This document shows, piece after piece, positions 6,523 through 7,489 of a DNA stretch of 7,489 nucleotides. Made by a program: the position numbers and the translations under genes. The stretch covers positions 1 to 7,489 of the forward strand of contig SBFL01000055.1 of the NCBI GenBank assembly GCA_006227965.1, in the 5' to 3' direction. The notes below the pieces were generated by a model. It did not search any database. It saw only the letters and a program-made list of their open reading frames with translations, and was not told where the DNA came from. How positions within the stretch are numbered: position 1 is the first letter of the stretch; each line of letters begins with the position of its first letter. This DNA is from Bacteroidota bacterium (lineage in GTDB: Bacteria; Bacteroidota; Bacteroidia; Flavobacteriales; Flavobacteriaceae).

Positions 6523-6530
6523 TATCTTTG
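6523..6530 (+). promoter_or_regulatory. Putative -7 promoter element for lepA
   Basis: TATCTTTG matches TAnnTTTG exactly and ends 16 nt before the lepA ATG, predicting a leader of only about 10 nt. The nearest TTG (6506-6508, overlapping the preceding stop codon) is 14 nt upstream, shorter than the usual spacing. The box lets lepA be transcribed independently of the preceding lipoprotein gene. Confidence 0.45.
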
Positions 6531-6546
6531 CTGCCTATTTTCAGGT

Positions 6547-7489
6547 ATGAAAAACATTCGGAATTTCTGCATAATCGCCCATATCGATCACGGGAAAAGC
6601 ACCCTGGCAGACCGACTTCTGGACGTCACCGGCTCGGTGACTGAACGGGAAAAGCAGGACCAGTTGCTGGACAGCATGGACCTTGAGCGGGAGCGGGGAA
6701 TTACCATCAAAAGCCATGCGATCCAGATGGAGTATCCCTATGAGGGAGAAACCTACGTCCTGAACCTGATCGACACCCCTGGGCATGTGGACTTTTCCTA
6801 TGAGGTATCACGCTCTATTGCGGCCTGCGAGGGCGCCCTGCTTGTAGTGGATGCGGCCCAAAGCATACAGGCTCAGACCATTTCCAACCTCTATCTGGCC
6901 CTTGAAAACGATTTGGAGATCATTCCGGTGCTGAACAAAATTGACCTGCCGAGCGCGAACCCTGAAGAAGTTACGGATGACATCGTGGACCTGCTGGGTT
7001 GCCGGCCGGAAGAGGTCATCCCTGCCAGTGCAAAGGCCGGGCTGGGAATCGAAGAGATCCTTAAAGCGATCATTGAGCGCATACCGGCTCCGGAAGGAGA
7101 TCCCGGGGCGCCCCTGCAGGCACTGGTTTTTGATTCGGTGTACAACCCCTTCAGGGGAGTGGAAACCTATTTCAGGGTATTGAATGGAGAAATCCGCAAG
7201 GGACAGCGCATCAAATTCCTGGCTACCGGCAAAACCTATGAGGCAGATGAAGTAGGGACCCTTAAGTTAAAGCAGGTTCCAAAAAAGGTTATTTGCGCCG
7301 GGGATGTGGGATACCTCATTACCGGGATCAAAGACGCCCGGGAAGTAAAGGTGGGGGACACGATCACCGATGCGGCGAATCCAACAGACAGGGCCATTTC
7401 GGGTTTTGAGGATGTTAAGCCCATGGTTTTTGCAGGCATATACCCTGTGGATACAGAGGATTTTGAAGAGCTGCGGGCCTCTATGGAAA
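6547..7489 (+). CDS. lepA: Elongation factor 4 (LepA), N-terminal 314 residues (3' truncated by window)
   Basis: LepA/EF4 is a translational GTPase that binds ribosomes and affects elongation and initiation; it acts in the cytoplasm and at the membrane. Its start MKNIRNF and the P-loop AHIDHGKST (11-19) are near-identical to the well-known LepA sequence. The switch I region [13 protein letters not shown] (42-54), G3 DTPGH (76-80, with H80 the catalytic-type histidine), G4 NKID (130-133) and G5 SAK (161-163) follow. The [16 protein letters not shown] link (182-197) leads into domain II (about 188-280), and the region after that begins the EF-G domain III-like part. The [13 protein letters not shown] and PEGDP signatures separate LepA from EF-G, BipA and EF-Tu. 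No stop occurs before the edge, and about 280 of the usual roughly 600 residues lie beyond it. The ATG at 6547 is the conserved start, without a clear Shine-Dalgarno sequence. Confidence 0.97.
   Translation, partial: MKNIRNFCIIAHIDHGKSTLADRLLDVTGSVTEREKQDQLLDSMDLERERGITIKSHAIQMEYPYEGETYVLNLIDTPGHVDFSYEVSRSIAACEGALLVVDAAQSIQAQTISNLYLALENDLEIIPVLNKIDLPSANPEEVTDDIVDLLGCRPEEVIPASAKAGLGIEEILKAIIERIPAPEGDPGAPLQALVFDSVYNPFRGVETYFRVLNGEIRKGQRIKFLATGKTYEADEVGTLKLKQVPKKVICAGDVGYLITGIKDAREVKVGDTITDAANPTDRAISGFEDVKPMVFAGIYPVDTEDFEELRASME

Overview
The window looks like ordinary chromosomal DNA from a member of the Bacteroidota, most likely a flavobacterium with fairly high GC for that group (a Robiginitalea-like genome would fit, but this is a guess). 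Four things support this. The outer-membrane receptor pairs a carboxypeptidase-regulatory-like N-terminal domain with an OMP_b-brl_3-type barrel. Start codons lack Shine-Dalgarno sequences. Exact matches to the Bacteroidota -7 promoter element TAnnTTTG lie just upstream of four genes. There are two lipoproteins of types common in this phylum. I see no rRNA, tRNA, CRISPR array, insertion sequence, phage gene or sign of recent transfer.

Layout, left to right. (1) Bases 1-551 (+) hold the 3' end of an FtsX/LolC/E-type ABC transporter permease, cut by the window edge. (2) It meets tail-to-tail, with a 4-base gap, a tRNA-dihydrouridine synthase of the DusB type (556-1548, -). (3) Upstream of dus on the same strand is a large TonB-dependent-receptor-like outer-membrane barrel protein (1602-4013, -, probable GTG start). 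(4) Upstream of that is an M28-family zinc aminopeptidase lipoprotein with a C-terminal PDZ domain (4123-5352, -). (5) A 50-base divergent intergenic region, with two -7 boxes one base apart, separates it from a PD40/TolB-like beta-propeller lipoprotein (5403-6509, +). (6) Last comes lepA (elongation factor 4), starting at 6547 (+) and running off the right edge after 314 codons, a little over half of its usual length.

Functionally this is a mix of housekeeping genes (dus for tRNA modification, lepA for translation) and cell-envelope genes (permease, receptor, peptidase, propeller). The peptidase and receptor could work together in peptide use at the envelope, but only same-strand adjacency suggests that. 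The most interesting sequence-level observations concern transcription starts: every complete gene 5' end has an exact or near TAnnTTTG element close to its start codon, and the peptidase and propeller promoters appear to be interlocked. I did not find a convincing undescribed multi-gene system here.
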